The notes: generated by a model not told the origin, from the sequence alone. A stretch of DNA of 64,000 bases from Alkaliphilus serpentinus (GCF_009017255.1 NZ_WBZB01000040.1:62001-126000), one strand, 5' to 3'; counted from the stretch's first letter, positions 8,986-17,002 are shown. Numbers and translations: made by a program.

Positions 8986-9528
8986 TTAGTACAAATCTAT
9001 TCCAAGCAATTTTTTCAAACCACCTTGTCTATCAGTAATGATATTTTCTAAACTTTGATTTAACGTTAAAGGACCATCGATAATTTCAAATATTGAATTA
9101 GAAGGTATTAGGCAGTAACCATCCATTAGATCAGTTAAAACCCCTTCACTCATTAGAAATCCTTTAATTCTACCATTTTTATTATCAATTACTGAGTCAA
9201 CAATAGTTCCCACAAGATGTTGATTATTTGAATATACGTCAATTCCAACTATTTGAGTATGATTTTTTATTGACTTCTCTATTTCGGGTATTTGATCATA
9301 GAATATTATATCCTTATAGGAATCAATGGCTATTCCATCCATAGTTAAGCTCTTAATTTTCTTAAAGGGAATTACCAAAGGTTTTTGAGACTTATGTTTA
9401 ATTGAATTTATTTTCATCCCAAGAAGTTTAAAGTCTTCAGTAGAATAAATAATATCCTCAACTATATAATCTGTTAATGAATTTCCAATGTAAAGAGGTT
9501 TGTTCTTTAAGTCAGATTCTTTAATCAT
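8986..9528 (-). CDS. PRC-barrel domain protein
   Basis: A 180-residue soluble protein with two PRC-barrel-like repeats: LKNKPLYIGNSLTDYIVEDI (about 7-26) leading to an IPFKKIKSLTMDGIAI strand, and IVGIDVYSNNQHLVGTIVDS (about 93-112) leading to IKGFLMSEG and YCLIPSNSIFEI. PRC-barrels occur in RimM and photosynthetic reaction-centre H subunits and usually mediate binding. A single PRC-barrel gene after iscU is common in Clostridia, which suggests but does not prove a link with Fe-S assembly. The ATG at 9528 has a GAGGGGTTA site. It is separated from iscU by a terminator. Confidence 0.8.
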   Translation of the reverse strand: MIKESDLKNKPLYIGNSLTDYIVEDIIYSTEDFKLLGMKINSIKHKSQKPLVIPFKKIKSLTMDGIAIDSYKDIIFYDQIPEIEKSIKNHTQIVGIDVYSNNQHLVGTIVDSVIDNKNGRIKGFLMSEGVLTDLMDGYCLIPSNSIFEIIDGPLTLNQSLENIITDRQGGLKKLLGIDLY

Positions 9529-9570
9529 ATTAACCCCTCTTCTTTTCTTATTATTTTTTGCCTATGAAAT

Positions 9571-9594
9571 AAAAAAATGCAGGTAATCCCTGCA
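9571..9594 (-). terminator. Rho-independent terminator of the isc operon
   Basis: ATGCAGG/CCTGCAT arms around a GATTA loop are followed by seven U residues, 24 bases after the iscU stop. Confidence 0.92.
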
Positions 9595-9617
9595 TTTTAA
9601 GTTACATAATTCTTTTT

Positions 9618-10058
9618 TTAATCTTCATGCTCCTCATGATGATGATCATGGTCTTCATTGGGATCAAAACCCTCTAATCCATCAAATTGCAAATTATTTT
9701 TTTGTGCATAATCATAAATGGCTGATTTTACAGCTTGTTCTGCTAAAACTGAGCAATGCATCTTTACAGGAGGTAATCCATCCAGAGCATCAGCTACTGC
9801 TCTGTTGGTTAAGCTTAGAGCTTCATCTATCGTTTTACCCATAATCATTTCTGTAGCCATGCTGGAGGTGGCAATAGCTGAACCACAACCAAAGGTTTTA
9901 AACTTAACATCTACGATTATTCCATCCTCTATCTTTAGGTACATCTTCATAATATCGCCACATTTTGGGTTGCCAACCTGACCAACACCATCGGCATTTT
10001 CAATCTCTCCAACATTCCTTGGATTCATAAAATGCTCCATTACCTTTTCACTATACAT
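9618..10058 (-). CDS. iscU: Iron-sulfur cluster scaffold protein IscU/NifU-type
   Basis: A 146-residue IscU-like scaffold on which Fe-S clusters are built before transfer to apoproteins. The three conserved ligand cysteines are visible in NPKCGD (about 34), TFGCGSA (about 59) and KMHCSVLAE (about 102), with the family stretch AIATSSMATEMIMGK. The C-terminus carries an acidic His-rich tail (EDHDHHHEEHED) that could bind metal. It is translated one base after iscS ends, with an AAAGGAGGAAAT site, and is the last gene of the iscR-iscS-iscU operon. The Clostridial form lacks the NifU C-terminal domain. Confidence 0.96.
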   Translation of the reverse strand: MYSEKVMEHFMNPRNVGEIENADGVGQVGNPKCGDIMKMYLKIEDGIIVDVKFKTFGCGSAIATSSMATEMIMGKTIDEALSLTNRAVADALDGLPPVKMHCSVLAEQAVKSAIYDYAQKNNLQFDGLEGFDPNEDHDHHHEEHED

Positions 10059-10059
10059 T

Positions 10060-11238
10060 TTAATTTCCTCCTTTTACCTTCTCATAAAGTGGAGACATTT
10101 GCCTTAGTCTTTCAACAATTATTGGCAGCTCCTTTAAAACATAATCAACATCCTCTTCTGACGTAAAATCTCCGATTGTAAATCTTAAAGAACCATGGGC
10201 TACCTCATGGGATAAACCAATGGCCATTAAGACATGAGAAGGATCTAGGGAGCCCGATGTGCAAGCTGATCCACTGGAACAAGCAATACCCACCATATCT
10301 AAGCTAAGGAGTAAGGCTTCACCTTCTATATATTCAATAGAGATATTTGCATTGCCTGGTAATCTTTTAGTAGGATGACCATTTAATCGGCTATATGGAA
10401 TTTTCTCCAATAGACCATTGATTAGCTTATCCCTTAAAAATGTCAAATGCTTTACATGACCTTCTAGGTCTTGATAAGCTAGTTCTGCTGCTTTACCAAA
10501 GCCCACAATAGCTGGAACATTCTCTGTTCCTGCCCTTCGTCTTTTCTCTTGGGCACCACCATGAATCAACTGTATAATTTTTGTTCCCTTTTTAATATAT
10601 AAAAGACCTATACCCTTTGGTCCATAAACCTTGTGAGCAGATAAAGATAATAAGTCAATTTTTAGCTCCTGTACATCTATTCTTACATTACCATAGGCCT
10701 GAACTGCATCAACATGAAAGGTTATATTATGCTTCTTAGCCAGTTCACCTATTTCCTTAATGGGTTGAATTGTACCAATTTCATTATTAGCATACATAAT
10801 GGTGATTAATATGGTATCTGGACGAATGGACCTTTGCAATTGGTTTAAATCCACTATACCAAACTCATCTACATCTACAAAGGTTACCTCGAAGCCTTCT
10901 TTTTCTAGAAATTCGCAGGTATGTAACACTGCATGATGTTCGATCTTTGAGGTTATGATATGCTTACCCTTACCCTTCAGAGCGCTGACAACCCCTTTGA
11001 TGGCCCAATTATCTGATTCTGAGCCTCCACCAGTGAAAAACACTTCATCTGCCGAAGCATTGATGGTTTTGGCGATAATTTGTCTTGCTTGGTCTATTAC
11101 AGCCTTATTTTCTCTACCAAAGCAATGAATACTGGATGGATTTCCAAATTGGACATTAAAATGTGGAAGCATAGCATTAAGTACTTCTTGTTTCATTGGA
11201 GTTGTTGCTGAATAATCTAAATAAACTCTTTTTTTCAT
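10060..11238 (-). CDS. iscS: Cysteine desulfurase
   Basis: A 392-residue PLP enzyme of the NifS/IscS class that removes sulfur from cysteine for Fe-S cluster assembly on IscU. It starts with VYLDYSATTP, has the PLP lysine in LSLSAHKVYGPKG and the catalytic loop GIACSSGSACTSG, with Cys at 320 and 326. An AGGAGAGGAT site precedes the ATG at 11238, 44 bases after iscR. The usual Clostridial neighbour mnmA is not present after iscU here. Confidence 0.97.
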   Translation of the reverse strand: MKKRVYLDYSATTPMKQEVLNAMLPHFNVQFGNPSSIHCFGRENKAVIDQARQIIAKTINASADEVFFTGGGSESDNWAIKGVVSALKGKGKHIITSKIEHHAVLHTCEFLEKEGFEVTFVDVDEFGIVDLNQLQRSIRPDTILITIMYANNEIGTIQPIKEIGELAKKHNITFHVDAVQAYGNVRIDVQELKIDLLSLSAHKVYGPKGIGLLYIKKGTKIIQLIHGGAQEKRRRAGTENVPAIVGFGKAAELAYQDLEGHVKHLTFLRDKLINGLLEKIPYSRLNGHPTKRLPGNANISIEYIEGEALLLSLDMVGIACSSGSACTSGSLDPSHVLMAIGLSHEVAHGSLRFTIGDFTSEEDVDYVLKELPIIVERLRQMSPLYEKVKGGN

Positions 11239-11282
11239 CTAATCCTCTCCTCAGAATCTTGTGTTTTGACGTATTACAGTAA

Positions 11283-11732
11283 CTAGATATAATACATATA
11301 ATTTCCCTTGTTCTTAATTTTATAATAATCATCAACCATGTCCTGTAGGGTTATAGAATCTATTACATCGCTGATACTAATTCTAATTTTTTCCCATACT
11401 ATCCTTGTAACACAGCAATCAGCATTATGGCACATAGTCGGATCATCTTCAAGAACGCATTCGGAGGGACCTAATGGGCCTTCTAGGGTTCTTATAATAT
11501 CCCCTACGGTTATATCCTTGGGTTCATTGGCTAACATATAGCCTCCCTGAGCTCCCCTAACACTTTTTACTAAACCAGCCTTTCTTAAGGTTGCAACAAG
11601 CTGCTCAAGATAATGATCAGATATACGTTGCCTCTCAGCTATGTTTTTTAATGCTATTGGACCATCTCCAAAATGTATAGCTAAATCATACATAGCTTTA
11701 AGCCCATATCTCCCTTTTGTTGAAAGCTTCAT
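11283..11732 (-). CDS. iscR: Rrf2-family regulator IscR
   Basis: A 149-residue Rrf2 winged-helix regulator. The N-terminal DNA-binding domain reads MKLSTKGRYGLKAMYDLA with recognition region ISDHYLEQLVATLRKAGLVKSVRGAQGGYML. Cys residues at 92, 101, 106 and 107 fit an iron-sulfur sensing loop, with the first three spaced as in IscR. It heads the isc operon and probably represses it when Fe-S supply is sufficient. A GTG at 11744 is in frame but overlaps the AAAGGAG ribosome binding site, so the ATG at 11732 is chosen. A palindrome in the leader is a candidate operator. Confidence 0.93.
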   Translation of the reverse strand: MKLSTKGRYGLKAMYDLAIHFGDGPIALKNIAERQRISDHYLEQLVATLRKAGLVKSVRGAQGGYMLANEPKDITVGDIIRTLEGPLGPSECVLEDDPTMCHNADCCVTRIVWEKIRISISDVIDSITLQDMVDDYYKIKNKGNYMYYI

Positions 11733-11750
11733 TCTCTTATTCACTCCTTT

Positions 11751-11775
11751 AATTCCAAGTAAAATGATTGGAATT
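11751..11775 (-). promoter_or_regulatory. Candidate IscR operator palindrome
   Basis: A perfect AATTCCAA-N9-TTGGAATT dyad overlaps the predicted transcription start of the isc operon. The TTGGAATT half-site resembles those described for the Rrf2 relative CymR. It could also form a short mRNA hairpin. Binding by this IscR is inference. Confidence 0.5.
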
Positions 11776-11782
11776 CATCCTT

Positions 11783-11811
11783 AGTATATTATACCCTAGT
11801 GCTCTTGTCAA
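11783..11811 (-). promoter_or_regulatory. Sigma-A promoter of the isc operon
   Basis: -35 TTGACA (11806-11811) and -10 TATACT (11783-11788) are spaced by 17 bp upstream of iscR. Confidence 0.85.
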
Positions 11812-11904
11812 GATTCACAAATGTTAAATTTTATCAACTTTTCAAACCAACTTTCTATGATTAAATACCCTCAAGAAAAACTTATAAACTATGTTGTATT
11901 CACA

Positions 11905-11937
11905 TAAAAAAATGTTGGGCTTTTCATCCCAACATTT
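11905..11937 (-). terminator. Rho-independent terminator
   Basis: AAATGTTGGG/CCCAACATTT arms with an 8-base loop and a run of U, 23 bases after the gene at 11960-13291. Confidence 0.9.
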
Positions 11938-11959
11938 CCGTCTCTATACATTCTCTGAT

Positions 11960-13291
11960 CTATTGATCTTTATTATCCTTTACTCGATCCTTCCCAGTGT
12001 AGGTTTTGATTTGTGATAAGACTGAATTTAGCTCTTTAATATCCTTAACGATTTTCTCTGTAGAGGCCTCATGCTTCTTTGTAGATTCCCTTGGCTTTGT
12101 AGGCCTTGGTGATTGAGTAGGATTTAAATTGGGAGGTAACTGAGGTCTCCCATTTTGAGGTGTTGGTCTTTTAAATTGATAAACCGGCATATCACCTGGT
12201 ATCTTCAATGGATAAGGAACATGATAATTATATGAATTTCTTTCGGATTTACTTGTACTTGCTGGTAGATACATAGCCTTCATTTTTCTTCTTCTCTTTC
12301 TTTTTTTACTTGCCTGATCTTTTTTAATACCTTTTTCTATAGTGGAAGGAGTATCATCTATGTCTTTATCTACTGTGTTTTCTTCTTCTAATGATTCACT
12401 TTCATCTATCGTTTCAACTAAAGATACATCCACTTCTTCAATATCTTCTTCAATATCTTTTTCAATATCTTCTTCAAACTCTTGACTTATTGATGTTACA
12501 TCTATTTTTTCCTTCTTTATAATCGATTCAGCAGATTGAATTTTTTTTAAGTCATTTAACTCCTTCTTGCAATCTTCTAGCTTAATATAAATATCCTCTA
12601 ATTCCTCTTCTTCCATCAAAAGCATTCCTTTTATCCTACTAGGTAGGTTATGTAATAACTCTATCGCTTTTTCCTCTTCTTCTTTATTGTTTTTTTTGCC
12701 CATAGCATCGATAATAGCCTTTACAAAACTGTTTTTTAGAAGTTCTTTAAGTTCATCCGTAATGATAGAAGTGGGTATTTCTATTATAATAGAAGGAATT
12801 TTTTTACCGTAAAGATATGTCCAATATCTACTATTGGTTATTTTACTCCATTTACTAGCAATTTTATATGGTAGCTTCAAAGCCGACAGCCTTCTTAATA
12901 AATGTTTTGTAACCACCAAATGTTCCTTTGCCTCTTCTGAGGGAAAATAGATTTTTAAACAGGATTCATCTTCCACAAGATTAAAGGCTACTAGTAACTG
13001 AGGATCAATATATTGAAGGGATGAATTTGAAATACAGCCTTCACCTGTAATTACAACAGCTCCCTCCTTTAAGAGGTCCCCTTCCATCATATCCATTAGA
13101 CTAGCTGTAAAATGATCCTGAGACAAATCCTTTAAGATGATGATTCGATCATATAAAGCTGGATATATTATAATATTTTCATTATCAATTACGCTACTAG
13201 TTCCCAACAATCTACAATATGAAATCATGGTTTCTAATTTATTCTTTTCGAACTCTAAAATTGTTTTGTTATTCCATATTAATCGACCCAT
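11960..13291 (-). CDS. Unknown protein, probably late-sporulation expressed
   Basis: A 443-residue protein I do not recognise. Residues 1-215 look globular. The part with LLRRLSALKLPYKIA, TNSRYWTYLYG and KKIPSIIIEIPTSIITDELK faintly recalls the C-terminal half of N-acetylmuramoyl-L-alanine amidase_3 domains, but the zinc ligands of that fold are not apparent. Residues about 225-330 are highly charged and probably coiled coil, with DI-E repeats (FEEDIEKDIEEDIEE). Then come a basic patch (KKRKRRRKMK) and a Pro-rich tail (PPNLNPTQSPRPTKP). No signal peptide is seen. The start has a GGTGGG site, and a strong sigma-K-like promoter lies 41 bases upstream, so a mother-cell spore-coat role is my inference. 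Confidence 0.6.
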   Translation of the reverse strand: MGRLIWNNKTILEFEKNKLETMISYCRLLGTSSVIDNENIIIYPALYDRIIILKDLSQDHFTASLMDMMEGDLLKEGAVVITGEGCISNSSLQYIDPQLLVAFNLVEDESCLKIYFPSEEAKEHLVVTKHLLRRLSALKLPYKIASKWSKITNSRYWTYLYGKKIPSIIIEIPTSIITDELKELLKNSFVKAIIDAMGKKNNKEEEEKAIELLHNLPSRIKGMLLMEEEELEDIYIKLEDCKKELNDLKKIQSAESIIKKEKIDVTSISQEFEEDIEKDIEEDIEEVDVSLVETIDESESLEEENTVDKDIDDTPSTIEKGIKKDQASKKRKRRRKMKAMYLPASTSKSERNSYNYHVPYPLKIPGDMPVYQFKRPTPQNGRPQLPPNLNPTQSPRPTKPRESTKKHEASTEKIVKDIKELNSVLSQIKTYTGKDRVKDNKDQ

Positions 13292-13331
13292 GACGCTCTA
13301 TCCCACCTTATTAATAAAAATTGTATAATAC

Positions 13332-13359
13332 TATACTATGCCTTTTAATAAAAAGTGTG
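13332..13359 (-). promoter_or_regulatory. Sigma-K-like promoter of the gene at 11960-13291
   Basis: A -35 CACA (13356-13359), a 15-bp spacer and a -10 CATAGTATA (13332-13340) fit the sigma-K consensus mACm-N15/16-CATAnnnTA exactly. It lies 41 bases upstream of the ATG. Confidence 0.65.
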
Positions 13360-13382
13360 TGTTTCTTTGGAAAAAAACCTAT

Positions 13383-13410
13383 AAAAAAAGAACCCTTTTA
13401 TAAAGGGCTC
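13383..13410 (-). terminator. Rho-independent terminator of the first CAP-domain gene
   Basis: CCCTTT/AAAGGG arms (extended by G-U and A-U pairs) are followed by seven U residues, about 45 bases after the stop at 13457. Confidence 0.85.
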
Positions 13411-13456
13411 CGATAAAAATATTTAACAGTAGATGTTCATCCACCTTTAACGAATT

Positions 13457-14275
13457 CTATTTAATAAATAATTGAGTTACAACTACTCCATAACCATCAT
13501 GGGAAATGCCAATTCCAATATGGGTAAAGTTTGAACTAAGGATGTTGTTTCGATGACCTTCACTTGCCATTAATAGAGCATGAGCTTTTTTTACATCCCT
13601 TGCCTTAGCCAGATTCTCGCCTATCTGAGAATAAGATATTCCTTGATTCCTAACCATAGAATAAAAACCTCCATAGGTAGGGGATGTATGACTGAAGTAA
13701 TTATTGGCTATCATATCCTTGGTCTTTAGATCAGCCACTCCTGCAAGATTTGAATGCCATTGAAGGGGTTTAAGTCCCTTTGCTTGTCTTTCATTATTAA
13801 TAAGTAATAACATTTCCTCTTCTTGACTTGTATGTTGTGTATTGGTGTTTTCTGTAGATTTAGTCGGAGCAGTAGTATTGTTATTAGCATCAGTATTGGT
13901 ATTGGTATTGGTATTAGTAGTGGTATTAGTAGTGGTATTGGTATTAGTAGTGGTATTAGTAGTGGTATTGGTATTGCTATTAGCTGTAGATGTAGTGTTG
14001 GAGCTATTGGTTACACTAGGATATCTTCGCTGATTTCTTAAACTAAGTATATAATTTGCAGTAGAATTATTGGTATTGGAAGATGGCACAATTATGTTGG
14101 AGGACTGAGGATATGAAGTGGTTTGTTGGTTAGTGGTTTGTTGGTTAGTATTTTGTGGTGGCTGTTGTTGTTTTAATCTTGCTAAGCCCCACGACCCATA
14201 AGCAACTGTTGTACTTTGTAGAAGAAATATTGAAGCAACACCAAATATGCAAGCATTTTTGAGAATCTTTTTCAT
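13457..14275 (-). CDS. Secreted CAP/SCP-domain protein (YkwD-like) with Asn/Thr linker
   Basis: A 272-residue secreted protein. Residues 1-27 form a signal peptide (basic MKKILKN, hydrophobic core, then VAYGS). Residues about 30-150 are low complexity, rich in Thr, Asn and Gln, built on ACN and AAY codons. Residues 151-272 are a CAP (SCP/PR1) domain with EEEMLLLINNERQAKGLKPL, NYFSHTSPTYGG, IGENLA and SEGHRNNILSSNFTHIGIG, including the His and Glu residues of the CAP cavity. Bacterial YkwD-type CAP proteins are extracellular and several are associated with spores; the biochemical activity is not settled. A paralogue with a different linker lies at 15507-16343, on the other side of the RmlD-like gene. 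Confidence 0.9.
   Translation of the reverse strand: MKKILKNACIFGVASIFLLQSTTVAYGSWGLARLKQQQPPQNTNQQTTNQQTTSYPQSSNIIVPSSNTNNSTANYILSLRNQRRYPSVTNSSNTTSTANSNTNTTTNTTTNTNTTTNTTTNTNTNTNTDANNNTTAPTKSTENTNTQHTSQEEEMLLLINNERQAKGLKPLQWHSNLAGVADLKTKDMIANNYFSHTSPTYGGFYSMVRNQGISYSQIGENLAKARDVKKAHALLMASEGHRNNILSSNFTHIGIGISHDGYGVVVTQLFIK
13865..13990 (-). repeat. Coding hexanucleotide-type repeat in the CAP protein linker
   Basis: Tandem ATTGGT, ATTAGT and AGTGGT units, all multiples of three bases, encode a (T/N)-rich tract. Copy-number change here would alter linker length without shifting the frame. Confidence 0.8.
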
Positions 14276-14324
14276 AGCTTTTCCTCTCCTTACTTTTTAT
14301 TGTATAGTGTGAAAATTTATAATC

Positions 14325-14353
14325 ATTATACTTTACATAAAAAGTAATGTCCA
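14325..14353 (-). promoter_or_regulatory. Sigma-A promoter of the CAP gene at 13457-14275
   Basis: -35 TGGACA (14348-14353) and -10 TATAAT (14325-14330) are spaced by 17 bp, 50 bases upstream of the start codon. Confidence 0.8.
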
Positions 14354-14435
14354 AAGGATATATTTGGTTTTTTCATGACTTCAGCTATTTCTATGGTTTA
14401 CATATATTTGTTTATAATTAACAATTTTCTTTTGC

Positions 14436-15281
14436 TTATATTGTAACCTCATGATACCTATATTCTATTGAATAGAGATATTCATCAAGGGCATCCTTCC
14501 AATGCTTTAATTTAATAGAGCTGCTATTACATAAGATGGAATTTTTAGGTTTTTTTGCCTTCCCTATTAACTGACTAGATTTTATGGGGTAAACCTTAGC
14601 ATTTATTCCCTTCAGCCTACATATTTCCTGAGCAAATTCAAACCAACTGCAGCTACCTTCGTTAACGAAGTGATACTTACCATAGCTTTCTCCATCCATA
14701 AGCTTAAGAATGGCCTCAGCTAAATGGAACCCATAAGTAGTTGAGGCCCTTTGATCCTCTATAGCGTTAATAAGACTATTGGACTTTGTTAGGTTTAATA
14801 ATGCCTTCACCAGACTTTTACCATAATCACCATATAAGCCTGCAGTTCTAACGATGAAATATTTATCCATTAATTTTTCAACTTCCTGTTCTCCTAAGTA
14901 TTTGGACAACCCATAGACATTAATAGGATTCGGTTTGTCTTCAATATTATAGGGGCTACCTTTCAGACCATCAAAAACATGGTCTGAGCTTACATAGAGA
15001 AGCTTTGCATTAAGGTCAGCTGCCAGCTTAGCAACATTGGCTGTTCCTGTAGCATTAACCCTTATGGCATGCTCTTTTCTACTTTCACAGTGATCAATAT
15101 CTGTATAGGCAGCAGCATGAATAATGATCTTCGGTTTCATATCAGAGAGTATCTGATATAATTTATCTATTTCTGTGATATCTACATCTTTTCGTCCTAA
15201 AAAATAAGCTTTTTTATCATATAACAACTTCTTCATCTCGTGACCTAACAATCCTGTACCACCTAAAACACATATACTCAT
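14436..15281 (-). CDS. RmlD-like dTDP-4-dehydrorhamnose reductase family protein
   Basis: A 281-residue short-chain dehydrogenase of the RmlD substrate-binding family. It has the N-terminal nucleotide motif GGTGLLG (7-13), the acidic strand DVDITEIDKLYQIL, the family block IIHAAAYTDIDHCE, YVSSDHVFDG and the catalytic YGLSKYLGE. RmlD makes dTDP-L-rhamnose for cell-surface glycans. No rmlA, rmlB or rmlC lies nearby, so the substrate could be another nucleotide sugar. A GGGGAAGGGG site precedes the ATG. It lies between two CAP-domain genes and is divergent from the one at 15507. Confidence 0.88.
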   Translation of the reverse strand: MSICVLGGTGLLGHEMKKLLYDKKAYFLGRKDVDITEIDKLYQILSDMKPKIIIHAAAYTDIDHCESRKEHAIRVNATGTANVAKLAADLNAKLLYVSSDHVFDGLKGSPYNIEDKPNPINVYGLSKYLGEQEVEKLMDKYFIVRTAGLYGDYGKSLVKALLNLTKSNSLINAIEDQRASTTYGFHLAEAILKLMDGESYGKYHFVNEGSCSWFEFAQEICRLKGINAKVYPIKSSQLIGKAKKPKNSILCNSSSIKLKHWKDALDEYLYSIEYRYHEVTI

Positions 15282-15454
15282 AGCATAACCCCTTCCCCTT
15301 TATTCTATATGAGTAAATCATCTCTTTTTTGTTTATATAAGTAGAATATATTATTTTATAAATTTGATTATGCTTTTTAACAATTATTCTCCACTAAAAT
15401 TCCAGCCCTACCTTTATTTTTTTTATATACCATTTATTGTGGATTGATATCAAT

Positions 15455-15470
15455 GTTACAATCCTGTAAC
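15455..15470. promoter_or_regulatory. Candidate operator upstream of the second CAP gene
   Basis: A perfect dyad GTTACA-ATCC-TGTAAC lies 37 bases before the start at 15507. The TACA/TGTA halves recall BlaI/MecI-type operators, but the spacer differs. It could also be a small RNA hairpin. Confidence 0.35.
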
Positions 15471-15506
15471 ATAATAATCAAGCCTAAAGAAATGGAGGAG
15501 ATATAT

Positions 15507-16343
15507 ATGACATTAAATAAGGTGAATAAGAAAATAGTAGTTCCAGCATTGGTGGCTTTGTTATTTTTCTCAGCTACACCAACAGCTAGTGCTTATACTG
15601 TAAACTATCAAACGAGAGTAATCCCTTTTAATACAAATGTTATGAGTAATCTAACTCAAGGATTAAATGTTAGATTTGTGAACTTCACTCAAAATGGTTC
15701 TAATTTTACTTTCGTAAAAAGATACTTCACAAGGAAACCAGTAGCTACTAATCCAGCTACCAAAGCTCCTGTGGCTACACCTGAAGCAGCTCCAGCCCCA
15801 GCTCCAAAGCCTGAGCCTGCTCCAGCACCGGCACCAAAGCCTGAGCCAGCACCTGCTCCAGCACCGGCTCCAAAGCCTGAGCCTGCACCAGCACCGGCTC
15901 CAGCACCGGCTCCAAAGCCTGAGCCTGCACCAGCACCTGCTCCAAAGCCTGTTACGGAAAATGGCAAGCATGCATTAACAGCGGATGAAATTAGAATGGT
16001 TGAGATGGTCAATGCTGAAAGAACGAAAGCAGGAGTAGCACCATTACAAATTGATGTTGACTTAGCCTCTGTTGCTAGGGTGAAATCTAAAGACATGCAC
16101 GATAACAAATATTTCTCACATAAATCGCCAACCTATGGGTCACCATTTGATATGATGCGTGCCTTTGGTATCAATTATAAAAGTGCAGGCGAGAACCTTG
16201 CTATGCATAGCAGTGTTGAATCTGCCCATATCGGATTAATGAATTCTGAAGGGCATAGAAAGAACATCCTTAATCCAGGATTTACTCATATAGGAATAGG
16301 GATTCATAATGGATACTACACTCAAATGTTCATAAGTAAATAA
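15507..16343 (+). CDS. Secreted CAP/SCP-domain protein (YkwD-like) with Pro/Ala linker
   Basis: A 278-residue secreted protein. Residues 1-29 are a signal peptide ending in TASA. A globular N-terminal part (30-90) is followed by a repetitive linker (about 90-150) of PAPAPKPEPAPAPA type and then a CAP domain (158-278) with IRMVEMVNAERTKAGVAPL, KYFSHKSPTYGS, AGENLAMHSSVESAH and SEGHRKNILNPGFTHIGIG. An in-frame ATG at 15444 exists, but the TGGAGGAGATAT site is placed for the ATG at 15507. It is paralogous to the gene at 13457-14275. The Pro-rich linker resembles cell-wall-spanning spacers; no anchor motif is seen. Confidence 0.92.
   Translation: MTLNKVNKKIVVPALVALLFFSATPTASAYTVNYQTRVIPFNTNVMSNLTQGLNVRFVNFTQNGSNFTFVKRYFTRKPVATNPATKAPVATPEAAPAPAPKPEPAPAPAPKPEPAPAPAPAPKPEPAPAPAPAPAPKPEPAPAPAPKPVTENGKHALTADEIRMVEMVNAERTKAGVAPLQIDVDLASVARVKSKDMHDNKYFSHKSPTYGSPFDMMRAFGINYKSAGENLAMHSSVESAHIGLMNSEGHRKNILNPGFTHIGIGIHNGYYTQMFISK
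15785..15955 (+). repeat. Coding repeat for the Pro/Ala/Lys/Glu linker
   Basis: Near-identical units encoding PAPAPKPEPA recur about five times. The GC-rich composition (GCTCCAGCACCGGCTCC) is unlike the surrounding AT-rich sequence. Confidence 0.85.
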
Positions 16344-16355
16344 AGTATTATAGTA

Positions 16356-16382
16356 TAAAAACTGCCATTGGCAGTTTTTATG
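16356..16382. terminator. Bidirectional rho-independent terminator
   Basis: ACTGCC/GGCAGT arms are flanked by an A-run on the left and a T-run on the right. It serves the CAP gene (plus) and the gene at 16421-17002 (minus), which converge here. Confidence 0.9.
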
Positions 16383-16420
16383 CTTTATATCCTTTTGTTA
16401 TTCATTAATCTCCCCTCTGA

Positions 16421-17002
16421 TTAACTTGGTATAAACTCTTCGCACTCTAAAGGCTCTGGACAAAAATCAAAGACTGGTATTAAAAGTTGTATCCTTCCAA
16501 CAACCTTAAAGATTATTAATATAGCTGATAGAAATTTTAATTGAGTATCTTCTATTATCGGTTCAGCCATTAGACGAGAAGTGGTGTCTACAGCAATATC
16601 ATATGTAAATTCGTCATTGGCTTCTGGGATAAACATGACCATATCTTTATGTAGAATGGGTAATTTTCCATTGATCAAAATTGCTTCACCATTTTCCTTC
16701 TGTTTTACCTCCAGCTTATAGGAAATGGTTATACTAAGCTGTACCCTTTTGAAATTTGGCCTATTGCTTAAATTTGAAATAATTAATGAGGCAGGCTTTA
16801 TATTTCCATTACTAAATTTAATATTGGAAAATTCAAAGGTGCCTTCATCTGGAAGCTCAATAATTGTTTCCTCTAGTCTATTCTGCTGATAATGGGCAAA
16901 AACCTTATGTCCAATGATACATTCAGCCTTTAAATCAGGAAGGAATGTTTCACTTTTATTATAGGTAGCTTGAAATTTAGAAGGATCATAATCTGTTACC
17001 AT
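16421..17002 (-). CDS. Beta-rich protein of unknown function, family member 1
   Basis: A 193-residue protein without signal peptide or membrane segment. It ends in RIQLLIPVFDFCPEPLECEE, which matches the ends of two other proteins in this window (VQLLVPSYGFCVPAPC at 20651-21328 and VPVQLCVLSTGFCEQEPR at 24071-24985). This places it in a three-member local family, here the shortest and with few cysteines. Its neighbour on the other strand is the Asp-box protein at 17237, repeated in the second divergent pair. A sigma-K-like promoter lies 49 bases upstream. Spore-surface function is inference; a relation to SPOCS/DUF3794-type domains is possible but I could not establish it. Confidence 0.6.
   Translation of the reverse strand: MVTDYDPSKFQATYNKSETFLPDLKAECIIGHKVFAHYQQNRLEETIIELPDEGTFEFSNIKFSNGNIKPASLIISNLSNRPNFKRVQLSITISYKLEVKQKENGEAILINGKLPILHKDMVMFIPEANDEFTYDIAVDTTSRLMAEPIIEDTQLKFLSAILIIFKVVGRIQLLIPVFDFCPEPLECEEFIPS

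Noticed and set aside
13823-14041. Two long open frames on the plus strand inside the CAP gene
   Set aside because: They are repetitive (Ile/Gly/Ser or Val/Leu) readings of the hexamer repeat on the opposite strand, with no ribosome binding site.
15663-16108. Minus-strand frames rich in Gly/Ala or Cys/Arg/Trp
   Set aside because: They are antisense readings of the Pro/Ala linker repeat and have no start signals.
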